Assembly: GCF_010686685.1 (NCBI RefSeq)
Contig: NZ_JAAGWD010000002.1
Location: 1-64,000 of the forward strand
Direction: 5' to 3'
Length of the DNA: 64,000 bases
DNA from: Pontibacter burrus
Lineage (GTDB): Bacteria; Bacteroidota; Bacteroidia; Cytophagales; Hymenobacteraceae
Part shown: piece after piece, positions 26,332-34,298 of the stretch
How the letters are laid out: every line of letters begins with the position of its first letter
How positions within the stretch are numbered: the first letter of the stretch is position 1
Made by a program: the position numbers and the translations under genes
Notes under the pieces: model-generated
Told to the model about the DNA's origin: nothing
Databases searched by the model: none
What the model saw: the letters and a program-made list of their open reading frames with translations, nothing else

Positions 26332-27300
26332 TTATTTTTTTTCGTCTTCCTTTTTCTCTTCAAAATCCTGTGGTAAAGGCACCGGTGCCTCCTTTTTAGG
26401 GAACATCAGCGAAGCAATAATAGAGATAGCCAGAATACCGCCAACCACGCCCAAGGCAATACGCATATCGATGTGGTAAATGTCGCTTAGAATTAATTTA
26501 AAGCCGATAAATGCCAGGATTACCGACAGGCCATAGTGCAGGTAATGGAACAGCTGCATGATACCTGCCAGTGCAAAATACAGGGCTCTTAAACCTAAAA
26601 GGGCAAATACGTTGGAAGTATAAACTATAAATGGATCTTTAGAGATGGCGAGAATAGCTGGAATAGAATCAGCAGCAAAAACAATGTCGGTTGTCTCTAC
26701 CATGATCAATACCAGGAACAGCGGTGTAGCGTATAGTTTGCCATCAATTCTGGTAAAGAATTTACCGCCCACCGAGGTTTTGGTAAAAGGTAGCTTCTGG
26801 CTGATCCAGACTATAAACGGGTTTTGCTCAGGGTGCAGCTCGTTATCTCCTTTAGAGAAAGCCATTTTTATACCCGTAAATACCAGGAAGGCACCCAGGA
26901 TATAAATAATGAAGTGGAATTTAGCGATCAGCGTGACCCCAACCAGGATGAAAATGGCACGGAAGATCAATGCCCCTAATATACCCCAGAACAGAATTTT
27001 ATGCTGAAACTTGGCAGGAACCTTAAAGTAATTGAATATGAGGATAAAGACGAACAGGTTGTCTACGCTCAGCGATTTCTCGATCAGGTAGCCGGTTAAG
27101 AACTCCAGCGCAGGTCCAGAACCTTCCAAGTAGTAGATCAGTGCGTTAAAGGCCATTGCCAGTCCGATCCAGAAGGCGCTCCACCCGAGGGCTTCCTTTA
27201 TTTTAACTTCGTGTGCTTTACGATGGAATACCAGCAGGTCCAAACCAAGCATGATCAGCACAAAAACGTTAAAAATGATCCAGAAATATATATTATCCAT
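26332..27300 (-). CDS. TerC/Alx family integral membrane protein
   Basis: A 322-residue protein with about nine helices. The family signature residues are present: LDLLVFHRKAHEVKIKEAL, EKSLSVDNLFVFILIF with its conserved Asp-Asn, and VETTDIVFAADSIPAI. TerC/Alx proteins export metal ions, notably manganese in Alx, and appear in tellurite-resistance loci. The C-terminus is a charged tail with EEKKEDEKK. No yybP-ykoY-type riboswitch was recognised upstream. It is a single-gene unit on the minus strand. Confidence 0.9.
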   Translation of the reverse strand: MDNIYFWIIFNVFVLIMLGLDLLVFHRKAHEVKIKEALGWSAFWIGLAMAFNALIYYLEGSGPALEFLTGYLIEKSLSVDNLFVFILIFNYFKVPAKFQHKILFWGILGALIFRAIFILVGVTLIAKFHFIIYILGAFLVFTGIKMAFSKGDNELHPEQNPFIVWISQKLPFTKTSVGGKFFTRIDGKLYATPLFLVLIMVETTDIVFAADSIPAILAISKDPFIVYTSNVFALLGLRALYFALAGIMQLFHYLHYGLSVILAFIGFKLILSDIYHIDMRIALGVVGGILAISIIASLMFPKKEAPVPLPQDFEEKKEDEKK

Positions 27301-27439
27301 AAGTAAGTGGTCTGCACAACAATACGCAAAAGCTACCTTAGTTATAATTAACTGGCAGCTAATGATCAGGTAAAGATACTTTTTTTGCTATTAGATATAG
27401 TAGGGTAAAGCTATTTTCTGCCGAAATGCAGCCGGATAC

Positions 27440-28174
27440 TTAATAACGGTCGAAGTGACGGAAAAAGCTGTTCACTTTCATTTTAAGAACGCCCAGCACT
27501 GCTTCTTTAAAAATGCCCGACGACATTTTAGACTGTCCCTTTGTGCGGTCAGTAAAGATGATAGGCACTTCCTTTATTTTAAAACCATACTTGTAGGTCA
27601 GGAATTTCATCTCGATCTGGAAAGCGTAGCCTACGAAGCGGATCTTATTGAGCTGTATAGTTTTGAGGACCTTGCGGCGGTAACATTTAAATCCGGCTGT
27701 GGTGTCGGCGATGGGCATGCCTGTGATCAAACGCACATACCAGCTCGCAAACCACGACATGAGCACCCGGTTCATTGGCCAGTTTACCACGTTCACACCC
27801 TGTATGTAGCGGCTGCCTATGGCCATGTCGTAACCATCTACGGCGCAGGCCTCATAAAGCCGGATCAGGTCGTCGGGGTTATGCGAAAAGTCGGCATCCA
27901 TCTCAAAAATGTACTCATAACCGTTGCGCAACGCATACTTAAAACCGTGGATGTAAGCTGTGCCCAGCCCTAATTTGCCTTTGCGGGTTTCGAGGTATAA
28001 GCGGTCCGGGTATTCTGGCTGCAGTTCGCGTACGATATTGGCAGTACCGTCAGGAGAGCCATCGTCAATGATCAGGAGATGAAAGGGGTGCTCGAGCGAC
28101 ATCACTTTACGGATTATTGCTTCAATGTTCTCCCGTTCGTTGTAAGTAGGGACGATCACCAACGATTCTTTCAT
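27440..28174 (-). CDS. GT2 polyprenol monophosphomannose synthase-like glycosyltransferase
   Basis: A 244-residue GT2 enzyme without C-terminal membrane helices. It reads VPTYNERENIEAI, IIDDGSPDGTA, EMDADFSHNPDDL and ADTTAGFKCYRR, the pattern of polyprenol monophosphomannose synthase (DPM1/Ppm1-like). It would transfer mannose, or a related sugar, from a nucleotide donor to a polyprenyl phosphate. It lies 13 bases after the protoporphyrinogen oxidase gene's 3' end but has its own TATATTTG element four bases before its ATG, so it may be transcribed independently. Confidence 0.88.
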   Translation of the reverse strand: MKESLVIVPTYNERENIEAIIRKVMSLEHPFHLLIIDDGSPDGTANIVRELQPEYPDRLYLETRKGKLGLGTAYIHGFKYALRNGYEYIFEMDADFSHNPDDLIRLYEACAVDGYDMAIGSRYIQGVNVVNWPMNRVLMSWFASWYVRLITGMPIADTTAGFKCYRRKVLKTIQLNKIRFVGYAFQIEMKFLTYKYGFKIKEVPIIFTDRTKGQSKMSSGIFKEAVLGVLKMKVNSFFRHFDRY

Positions 28175-28178
28175 ACCG

Positions 28179-28186
28179 CAAATATA
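28179..28186 (-). promoter_or_regulatory. candidate -7 element TATATTTG, 4 bases before the GT2 start
   Basis: The minus strand reads TATATTTG-CGGT-ATG. The element fully matches TAnnTTTG. The position predicts a leaderless mRNA starting at or next to the ATG at 28174. It lies in the gap after the protoporphyrinogen oxidase gene. Confidence 0.45.
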
Positions 28187-28187
28187 G

Positions 28188-29537
28188 CTATTCAGCTATT
28201 GAAGGTGCGGGCCTTTTCAAATTAATTTTATGCGCGAGTTCTTTGGCGTGTCTGATACAACTGTGAACCGATACCCCTGCCTGCCAGTTAGCTGCAATAA
28301 ATAAGCCGTCCTGTTCCAGTTGTGCTGCCATGTGGTGGGCATCTTCAATATAAAGGTCGTACTGCGGTATAGAATGCTCCATCTGGTGCACCGACTGGAA
28401 CACAGGCTTATCTGTTGTTATGCCGTGGGTTAAAGCTAATTCTTTGTGCACGCATTCCAGTAGTTTATCCTTGTCGGTCAGTGCGTTAGATTCGTATTGC
28501 GCGCCCCCAACAAAACTTGTGAACAGGACTTCGTGCGGGTGGCAGCGGCCATCAAACAACGAGCTCGACCAGATAGAGCCTGCCGCAAACGGACATTCTG
28601 CAGAGGGGTGAAGCGTACCATATCCGTCCAGTTTGTGGCTGACATCGCTGCGATTGTAAACAGAGTGCACTATTGCCATGGGCGGGTAATGGATGTTCTG
28701 TAAAGCTGCCGACATGCCCGGGAAAGTAAAGTGAAGCAATTCGGCAGCAGGCAGCGCAGGCAGCGCCAGCACCAGCATATCATATTCTTCGGTGTCGTAG
28801 TCGCCGGTGGTGGCACAACTGATAATGTACTTGCCCTGGTTACGTGTGATCATCTCTACATGCAGGCCGGTATGCAACGAGATCAGTTTCTCAGCGATAG
28901 CGTTAGGCAGTGTTTGCATGCCGCTTACAAACGATATGTTGGCATAAGAAAATGGGGAGTCCTGTTGTTTCATTAACCCCTTTAGTACAGAGCCATACTG
29001 AGCTTCCATTTTCTTGAGCAGCGGAAATGCCTTGTGTACCAATAGTTTGGAAGGGTCGCCGCCGTAAATGCCTGTTACAAACGGATGCACGACATACTCG
29101 AGTACCCCGGGACCGAAGCGGCGCTCAAAAAACTGGGTTATAGTTTCGTAGTCGATGTCGGCGGGTGGTATATCCCGCTCTTGCAAAATACGCAGCCTGG
29201 TTTTCCAGGAGAACACAGAATTTGAGAGCAGGGCAAAAGGGGAGGTAGGAAGTTTCTCATAGCTGCCGTTACGCAGCACATACCTGTGGTGCCCTGCCCG
29301 GGCAGTTGGAATCACCTGCTGCTCCAGCTTCAGTTCTCTGACCAGCATCTGAAGTTCGGGGGTATATTGAAGCGAGTTGGGGCCCAGTTCCAGCAGGTAA
29401 CCACTTTCCTTTATAGTCCGGATGTTACCGCCCACTTCCTCGTTTGCCTCGAAAAGATCATAAGGGATACCCAGCTTCTGAAGATAATATGCCAGCGCCA
29501 AACCCGAAATTCCCGCTCCTATAATCGCCACTCTCAT
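28188..29537 (-). CDS. hemG: protoporphyrinogen oxidase (FAD type)
   Basis: A 449-residue flavoprotein. The N-terminal dinucleotide-binding motif is VAIIGAGISGLALAYYLQKL, followed by DLFEANEEVGGNIRTI and ELGPNSLQ. The C-terminal FAD contact is LFIAANWQAGVSVHSCIRHA. These fit the oxygen-dependent HemY/PPOX family, which oxidises protoporphyrinogen IX to protoporphyrin IX in haem synthesis. Other haem genes are not nearby. The gene diverges from the HAD phosphatase gene. Confidence 0.9.
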   Translation of the reverse strand: MRVAIIGAGISGLALAYYLQKLGIPYDLFEANEEVGGNIRTIKESGYLLELGPNSLQYTPELQMLVRELKLEQQVIPTARAGHHRYVLRNGSYEKLPTSPFALLSNSVFSWKTRLRILQERDIPPADIDYETITQFFERRFGPGVLEYVVHPFVTGIYGGDPSKLLVHKAFPLLKKMEAQYGSVLKGLMKQQDSPFSYANISFVSGMQTLPNAIAEKLISLHTGLHVEMITRNQGKYIISCATTGDYDTEEYDMLVLALPALPAAELLHFTFPGMSAALQNIHYPPMAIVHSVYNRSDVSHKLDGYGTLHPSAECPFAAGSIWSSSLFDGRCHPHEVLFTSFVGGAQYESNALTDKDKLLECVHKELALTHGITTDKPVFQSVHQMEHSIPQYDLYIEDAHHMAAQLEQDGLFIAANWQAGVSVHSCIRHAKELAHKINLKRPAPSIAE

Positions 29538-29692
29538 ACGTGCGCCTCTGTAACTCTAATAACTCCTACTGTAAATCCGGTTTTTATACTTTCTGCGGGG
29601 CCTATACTGTATTTTACGACTGGCAGGCAGAAACTATACTCCCAACCAACGCTTTATTTTCTATTTTAGCATTTAAAATCAGCTATAGTTTT

Positions 29693-30211
29693 ATGCCACA
29701 TCAGAAATGCGTGTTCCTGGACCGGGACGGCGTGCTAAACCGCGAGCGGGGTGATTATACGTTCAGACTAGAAGATTTTGAAGTGCTGCCGCGCGTGCCG
29801 GAAGCGTTGGCATTGCTGAAACAGCATGGGTACTTGCTTATAGTTGTTACCAACCAAGGCGGTATTGCCAAAGGCCTTTTTACCAAAAATGATGTAATGG
29901 CCTGCCATCAGAAACTACAACAAAGCTGCAATAACCTGATTGATGCTATCTACTACGCCCCATCGCACCCAAACTATAGCGAGTCCTTATCGCGCAAACC
30001 TGATAGCCTGATGCTGGAGCGTGCAATGGCCAGCTATTACATTGAACCAACGCAAAGCTGGATGGTCGGCGACTCGATGCGCGACCTGGAAGCTGCCGAG
30101 AAAGTAGGCGTGAAGGCAATCTTGGTAGGAGATAAGTATGCTCCGGAAACTTACCCGCTGCAGGTAAAGGATCTGTGGGAAGCAGCGCAGGTTATAGTTG
30201 GGCGAGAATAG
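29693..30211 (+). CDS. HAD-family phosphatase, GmhB/HisB-N-like with lost zinc loop
   Basis: A 172-residue HAD hydrolase. The catalytic motif FLDRDGVLN (8-16), VVTNQGGIAKG (51-61) and the late SWMVGDSMRDLEAA are intact and resemble D-glycero-D-manno-heptose-1,7-bisphosphate phosphatase. The zinc-binding Cys/His loop of that family is not conserved. The CPHHP position reads APSHP (89-93), and CDCRKP reads SLSRKP (98-103), so all three cysteines are gone. The start is taken at the ATG at 29693, because the earlier open stretch is not family-like. The substrate is therefore uncertain. Confidence 0.85.
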   Translation: MPHQKCVFLDRDGVLNRERGDYTFRLEDFEVLPRVPEALALLKQHGYLLIVVTNQGGIAKGLFTKNDVMACHQKLQQSCNNLIDAIYYAPSHPNYSESLSRKPDSLMLERAMASYYIEPTQSWMVGDSMRDLEAAEKVGVKAILVGDKYAPETYPLQVKDLWEAAQVIVGRE

Positions 30212-30292
30212 TAGACTGGCTTACACTACTGGATATTAAGTAATAAATAGATATATTTGAATCTATATGTAACAAACTTAATATCTATAGTT

Positions 30293-31564
30293 GTGAAAAA
30301 ACATTTACTTTCCCTTTTTGTATTGATCACGTTTTTTTCCTGTAAAGATTCTGTAAAAGAAGACCCTGCACCTAAACCACCTACACCCATAGCAGACCCA
30401 ACCAGACTATTCTTGGACGCCGTTTCCGGTATACTTGATAACTCTGTCATTGTTGTTGGCAAAGCACTGGATGTGGATGAAGGTACTAAAGACTATGGCT
30501 TTGTTTATTCCAAAAAGGAAGAGTTTGATATTAACAACGGCACTAAGGTTTCTTTTGGTACAACAGTTCCGGGAATACTCTCATCAAGAGTTGAGGGCTT
30601 TGAGCCTGATACAGAGTACAACGGTAAATTTTACCTGATTAAAAAAGATAATGAGGTTGTGTATTCGGCTGCAAAGCAGTTCAAAACATTAGCCCAAGGT
30701 ACCTGGGCTAGCCTAGCATCCATGCCTGTACAAGCTGACTTCAGTTCAGTATTTATCGTTGATGACCTTGTATACATTGTACCAGGTATGGTTGCCCCAA
30801 GCGACAAGAAACTATATGTTTATGATTTGAAATCTGATAAATGGAGTAGTAAAGGTGATCTGCCTTTTTCAACCAGATACCATAGTAATGCATTTTCATA
30901 TAAGGGGAAGGGCTATGTTATGCTTGGCACTGATGGAGACAATCTGTACAGTGATGTATGGGAGTATAACCCTGCGGATGACAAATGGACCAAGAAGGCA
31001 AACTGCCCTGTGAAAATGAGCAGGGCTTCGGGCTTCCTGATTGATGGTACATATTACGTTCTGCGTGAGGGAAATAATGATTATCATACCTATGCATATG
31101 ACATTGAGAGCGATACCTGGACGAAGAAGAATTCTATTTATAATGAATGGAGTGTAAGAGGATTCGGGAACAGCTTTGTTTACAATGGTATTGGATACAT
31201 TTTTAATAGCGACGATAAGCATAAAGCTTATGAGCAGTTTGCAGCATATGATCCTAAAGCTGATTCCTGGAGTTATACCCGTTCACCAGTGCCTGGCTAT
31301 GTACCCCCAAGTAACGTAACCAGTGGCAGGGCGGAAACGGTTATGATAAAAGACAAAGTGTATATTTCAGTAAATAGTACCAGCATTTTAAGCGAGGGTC
31401 AGGGTATGTACACTTATGATATGAAAACATTAACCTGGGAGAAAATTGGTACTTTCCCTAAGTATTCTTCTATTGGAAATGGTGCTGTGCTAACAAACTA
31501 TAATGATAGGATTTTCCTGAACTATAGGAATTCAACATACCTTTACATTCCGGTACAGCAATAA
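30293..31564 (+). CDS. kelch-repeat lipoprotein
   Basis: A lipoprotein of about 423 residues, read from a GTG at 30293 that gives KKHLLSLFVLITFFSC, a compact signal with lipobox FFSC. A TTG at 30257 would add 12 residues and spoil that signal. After a proline-rich spacer, residues about 45-130 look like a fibronectin/Ig-like domain (EPDTEYNGKFYLI). The rest is a kelch beta-propeller with repeats such as LYVYDLKSDKWSSKGDLPF and VWEYNPADDKWTKKANCPV. It is probably surface- or periplasm-exposed; its ligand is unknown. Confidence 0.82.
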   Translation: MKKHLLSLFVLITFFSCKDSVKEDPAPKPPTPIADPTRLFLDAVSGILDNSVIVVGKALDVDEGTKDYGFVYSKKEEFDINNGTKVSFGTTVPGILSSRVEGFEPDTEYNGKFYLIKKDNEVVYSAAKQFKTLAQGTWASLASMPVQADFSSVFIVDDLVYIVPGMVAPSDKKLYVYDLKSDKWSSKGDLPFSTRYHSNAFSYKGKGYVMLGTDGDNLYSDVWEYNPADDKWTKKANCPVKMSRASGFLIDGTYYVLREGNNDYHTYAYDIESDTWTKKNSIYNEWSVRGFGNSFVYNGIGYIFNSDDKHKAYEQFAAYDPKADSWSYTRSPVPGYVPPSNVTSGRAETVMIKDKVYISVNSTSILSEGQGMYTYDMKTLTWEKIGTFPKYSSIGNGAVLTNYNDRIFLNYRNSTYLYIPVQQ

Positions 31565-31674
31565 CCTTCATACATAAAATAATTTCATGAATATGATATA
31601 ATTGCAGTATTACAGATAGAGTAAGAGGCAACTCGAGCGTGAAGAAATGTATTAGAGTCTTTTAACAGATAATA

Positions 31675-31704
31675 AAAGAGCCAGCTTATGACCGGCTCTT
31701 TTTT
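31675..31704 (+). terminator. terminator after the kelch gene
   Basis: AAAGAGCC and GGCTCTTT flank an 11-base loop and continue into a run of seven T. The A-run on the left lets it work in the other direction too, for the convergent membrane-protein gene. Confidence 0.8.
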
Positions 31705-31737
31705 TATGTAATAGTTAATTTATAATTGTGTAACCTT

Positions 31738-32340
31738 CTACTTATAAAACTGCATTTCTATAGTTTTAAGCTCGCCAATTATTTGCTCAATCCGATTTTG
31801 CTCCCGTTCTAAAACGCGTTTGCCCAAAAAGAAATAAGCAAAGATCATCCAGCCGGTATATACCACTCCAAAAACAAGCATAAAAGTAGCGGAAGCCATA
31901 GCCATTACTTCAATAAAGTAAATTCCTAGAGCAAGGTTTAGCAATACAAAGTATAATGGACCATTCCACTTCAGCAGTTTTTTCCTGTAACTATAGTAGG
32001 TTTCCCACTGGCTGAGGTGCTGCTTCGGATTGGCTGTTTCGTCTATCCGCTTTATTTTGAGGTGGGTGTAAAACATAGAAGAGGCCTGTAACAAACAGAT
32101 AACACAAACTAGGGCCATAGCGCCATAGGTGTACCAGTGCTCGAAACCAAATCCGCCCCAAATGGCTAAACCGGCAATAAAACATGCTGTAAGTACAAGG
32201 CAAATGGCGCCTTTGAGCTGTTCGTTCTGTAGTTTCTTTTTCGTCTGGCCGGAAGCTTTGCTTACGTCAGGAATAGCAGAAGAAGGTTGATCTGCAGAAC
32301 CCTGTTGCCATAAATCTTTCAATTCATCAAACTCTTGCAT
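31738..32340 (-). CDS. membrane protein encoded downstream of the ECF sigma factor
   Basis: A 200-residue protein. The cytoplasmic N-terminus begins QEFDELKDLWQQ, followed by four helices (about 43-65, 70-88, 125-145 and 150-172) and a helical tail. Its start overlaps the sigma gene by 14 bases, so the two are translationally coupled. Membrane proteins in this place are often anti-sigma factors or their accessories, and the N-terminal DELKxLWQ motif is common in such Bacteroidota proteins. No zinc-binding HxxxCxxC site is seen, so a ZAS-type anti-sigma is not supported. Confidence 0.7.
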   Translation of the reverse strand: MQEFDELKDLWQQGSADQPSSAIPDVSKASGQTKKKLQNEQLKGAICLVLTACFIAGLAIWGGFGFEHWYTYGAMALVCVICLLQASSMFYTHLKIKRIDETANPKQHLSQWETYYSYRKKLLKWNGPLYFVLLNLALGIYFIEVMAMASATFMLVFGVVYTGWMIFAYFFLGKRVLEREQNRIEQIIGELKTIEMQFYK

Positions 32341-32818
32341 AGCTGTTAAACATTTCTGTGAGTTGTTTCTTTATCCTGTGAATTTTTACACGTAGGTTAT
32401 TTTCTGAAATACCGGCAATAGCGGCAATGTCTTCGTAGGGCAGGTCTTCCAGCACCATCGAAATGATAAGTCTCTCGGCTTCGGGTAACCTGCTGATGCA
32501 TTTGTACAAGAGCAGTACCTCACTTTCGCAATCGGTCTCTTCTGCTGCAAAATTGTGTAAGAGGTCCAGGTCGGTTTTCTGTGGCGTGGTTTTCTCTTTC
32601 CGGAGGTAAAGCAGGCAGGTATTTACAGCAATGCGGTAGACCCAGGTGCTATAGTTGGCTTCGCCCCTGAACTTGTGCAGGTTGTTCCATACAGCCATAA
32701 ATGTTTCCTGCAAAAGGTCATCGGCCTGAGCTGATGAACCGGTATACCCCAGGCACAGCTTGCGGATGCCCGGCGCATAATGTTTGTACAGGTGCGTAAA
32801 GGTTTCTTGCTGCGTCAT
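32327..32818 (-). CDS. ECF-type RNA polymerase sigma factor
   Basis: A 163-residue sigma-70 family ECF factor. Region 2 shows ADDLLQETFMAVWNNLHKF and STWVYRIAVNTC, for core binding and -10 recognition. Region 4 shows LPYEDIAAIAGISENNLRVK, the helix-turn-helix for -35 recognition. The ATG at 32818 gives the natural N-terminus. Its start lies two bases after the hydrolase stop, and its end overlaps the membrane-protein gene, making a three-gene operon. Confidence 0.92.
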   Translation of the reverse strand: MTQQETFTHLYKHYAPGIRKLCLGYTGSSAQADDLLQETFMAVWNNLHKFRGEANYSTWVYRIAVNTCLLYLRKEKTTPQKTDLDLLHNFAAEETDCESEVLLLYKCISRLPEAERLIISMVLEDLPYEDIAAIAGISENNLRVKIHRIKKQLTEMFNSYARV

Positions 32819-32820
32819 AC

Positions 32821-33669
32821 TCACTTCAAAAAAGCAACTATTTCAGCATAAAACCACTGTGGCTGGTCGTACATAATAAAATGTTTGCTGTCAGCTACGC
32901 GTATGGTTTTATTTCTGACCTTGCTGTACTGCTCATTTAATATGCGCTGGCTGTTTTCCTTGGTGTTATAAATGCTGCCCAGCACCAGCACCGGCTGTTT
33001 TATAGTTGCAATCTGTTCCCGCAGGTCTGTTGTTGAGATCTCTACCAGGCTAAGGCCAAGCGTTCTGCGGTCGCTGTTAAACTGCCATGTGGCTATCTGG
33101 CGAGCACGCAGGCTGTCTTCTACCTGGGCTTTCATAGCGAGTGCTGTCCGGTCTATAAATCCTTCGGCAGGTAAGCTTTCAAAATTTTTAACAACCTGTT
33201 TCGGGTTCATATACGGGCTGCTTTTCATGCTCTCTGCTGTTATTTTAGGGTCAGCCATTGCCGATATGAAAGGCACTCCATCCACGCATATCACTTTCCC
33301 GAAAAGGTCGGGTGCCTCACTACTCACCCAAAGGCTCATAAAGGCTCCCAAACTATGGCCTATCAGTTCAGGCTTCTTCAGCTTTTTCTGTTTTACATAA
33401 CGGATTATTTCGTCTTTTACTGTTTGCAGTATGGGTGCATCTATGGCAGGAGCCCCGGCAAATCCGGCTATAGTTAGTACATGGCATTCGTACCTGTCCT
33501 TTAGCTGGTCAACCGTTTCTGCCCATACTTCGCCGCTGCAACTATAGCCCGGGATAAGCAGGATGGGTTTGCCTTTCCCAATTACCTGCACCTGAAATGC
33601 CTTCTGCTGCGCAAGGGCTGTCGTTGTTATCGCGAAAAATAAAAGCAAGAGTGTAAAAACCTTTTTCAT
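32821..33669 (-). CDS. exported alpha/beta hydrolase, first gene of the sigma operon
   Basis: A 282-residue alpha/beta hydrolase with signal peptide 1-21 (ending ALAQQ). The oxyanion region is IPGYSCSGEVW. The nucleophile elbow is GHSLG, with Ser106 (104-108). A candidate acid lies near VLVLGSIYN, and a candidate histidine in DSKHFIMYD near the C-terminus. The fold is well supported but the substrate is not readable. It leads a tight operon with an ECF sigma factor, which suggests an envelope- or stress-linked role. Confidence 0.85.
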   Translation of the reverse strand: MKKVFTLLLLFFAITTTALAQQKAFQVQVIGKGKPILLIPGYSCSGEVWAETVDQLKDRYECHVLTIAGFAGAPAIDAPILQTVKDEIIRYVKQKKLKKPELIGHSLGAFMSLWVSSEAPDLFGKVICVDGVPFISAMADPKITAESMKSSPYMNPKQVVKNFESLPAEGFIDRTALAMKAQVEDSLRARQIATWQFNSDRRTLGLSLVEISTTDLREQIATIKQPVLVLGSIYNTKENSQRILNEQYSKVRNKTIRVADSKHFIMYDQPQWFYAEIVAFLK

Positions 33670-33971
33670 GGGAGATGTAGTTTAGAAGTTTTATCTATTG
33701 GATACACCGGTAACCTGTTTATTACACATGCATGAAATATTTATTTTACTTATAGTTTATAGTCGTAATTCAGGAAGAAGGGAGGGGCTATTTTGTAATG
33801 ATGGATATGAATCAGGTTCTTATCTGCTGCAGGTAAATTATCTATAAGAATTAGCGCAGGCTATAGTTGAGCAGCCCGAGTAAAAAGCCGGATGTGTAAT
33901 TCCGCTTAAGAAGGGAAAGTTTCTTACTTCGGTATAAGGTGTTTAATATGCTAAACTATAGTTTACAAAAT
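33670..33971. other. intergenic region, no gene seen
   Basis: About 300 bases upstream of the minus-strand hydrolase operon. It must hold that operon's promoter, but no full TTG-N19-TAnnTTTG match was found. Three CTATAG copies lie near 33861, 33888 and 33955. Confidence 0.4.
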
Positions 33972-33998
33972 AAAAAAACCGGCCATAAGCCGGTTTTA
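33972..33998 (-). terminator. terminator of the small lipoprotein gene
   Basis: Minus-strand AAACCGGC and GCCGGTTT around a 5-base loop, followed by a run of U; the A-run at 33972-33978 on the plus strand gives this tail. It lies about 30 bases after the lipoprotein stop. Confidence 0.8.
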
Positions 33999-34025
33999 TA
34001 TTTTTAAGGGTGGTAAGTGGCCGTA

Positions 34026-34205
34026 TTAGCCGTTTACACGCTGAGTCGCAGTGGTAGTTTCGTTAGATGCCGATACGCTAACTTTTTCCTTAACGGTAGG
34101 ATTTTCCACATTACCCAGGTTATAGTTGTAAGCCGGGCAATAGGTTTTGCAGGAAGCCAGGCCCATAACAAGGCAAAGCGTACCGAATACTAAAAACTTT
34201 TTCAT
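34026..34205 (-). CDS. small lipoprotein, 59 residues
   Basis: A short frame with a clear lipoprotein signal: MKKFLVFGTLCLVMGLASC, with lipobox LASC (Cys19). The mature part is only 40 residues (KTYCPAYNYNLGNVENPTVK, then a Ser/Thr-rich tail ending TTTATQRVNG). A terminator follows on the same strand, which supports a real monocistronic gene. Short exported lipoproteins with a CPAY-like motif near the anchor occur in Cytophagales; no function is known. Confidence 0.7.
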   Translation of the reverse strand: MKKFLVFGTLCLVMGLASCKTYCPAYNYNLGNVENPTVKEKVSVSASNETTTATQRVNG

Positions 34206-34298
34206 GACGGTGAATATTTAACGATGGTCGATCAAAAATAAAGGAAATACAATTAAAGCAAAAACTACTCACTAAAAAAAGTAAAAATAGCGATTTGC

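Noticed and set aside
27301..27439. yybP-ykoY (manganese) riboswitch upstream of the TerC/Alx gene
   Set aside because: Neither of the two conserved loop sequences of that riboswitch is seen on the minus strand.
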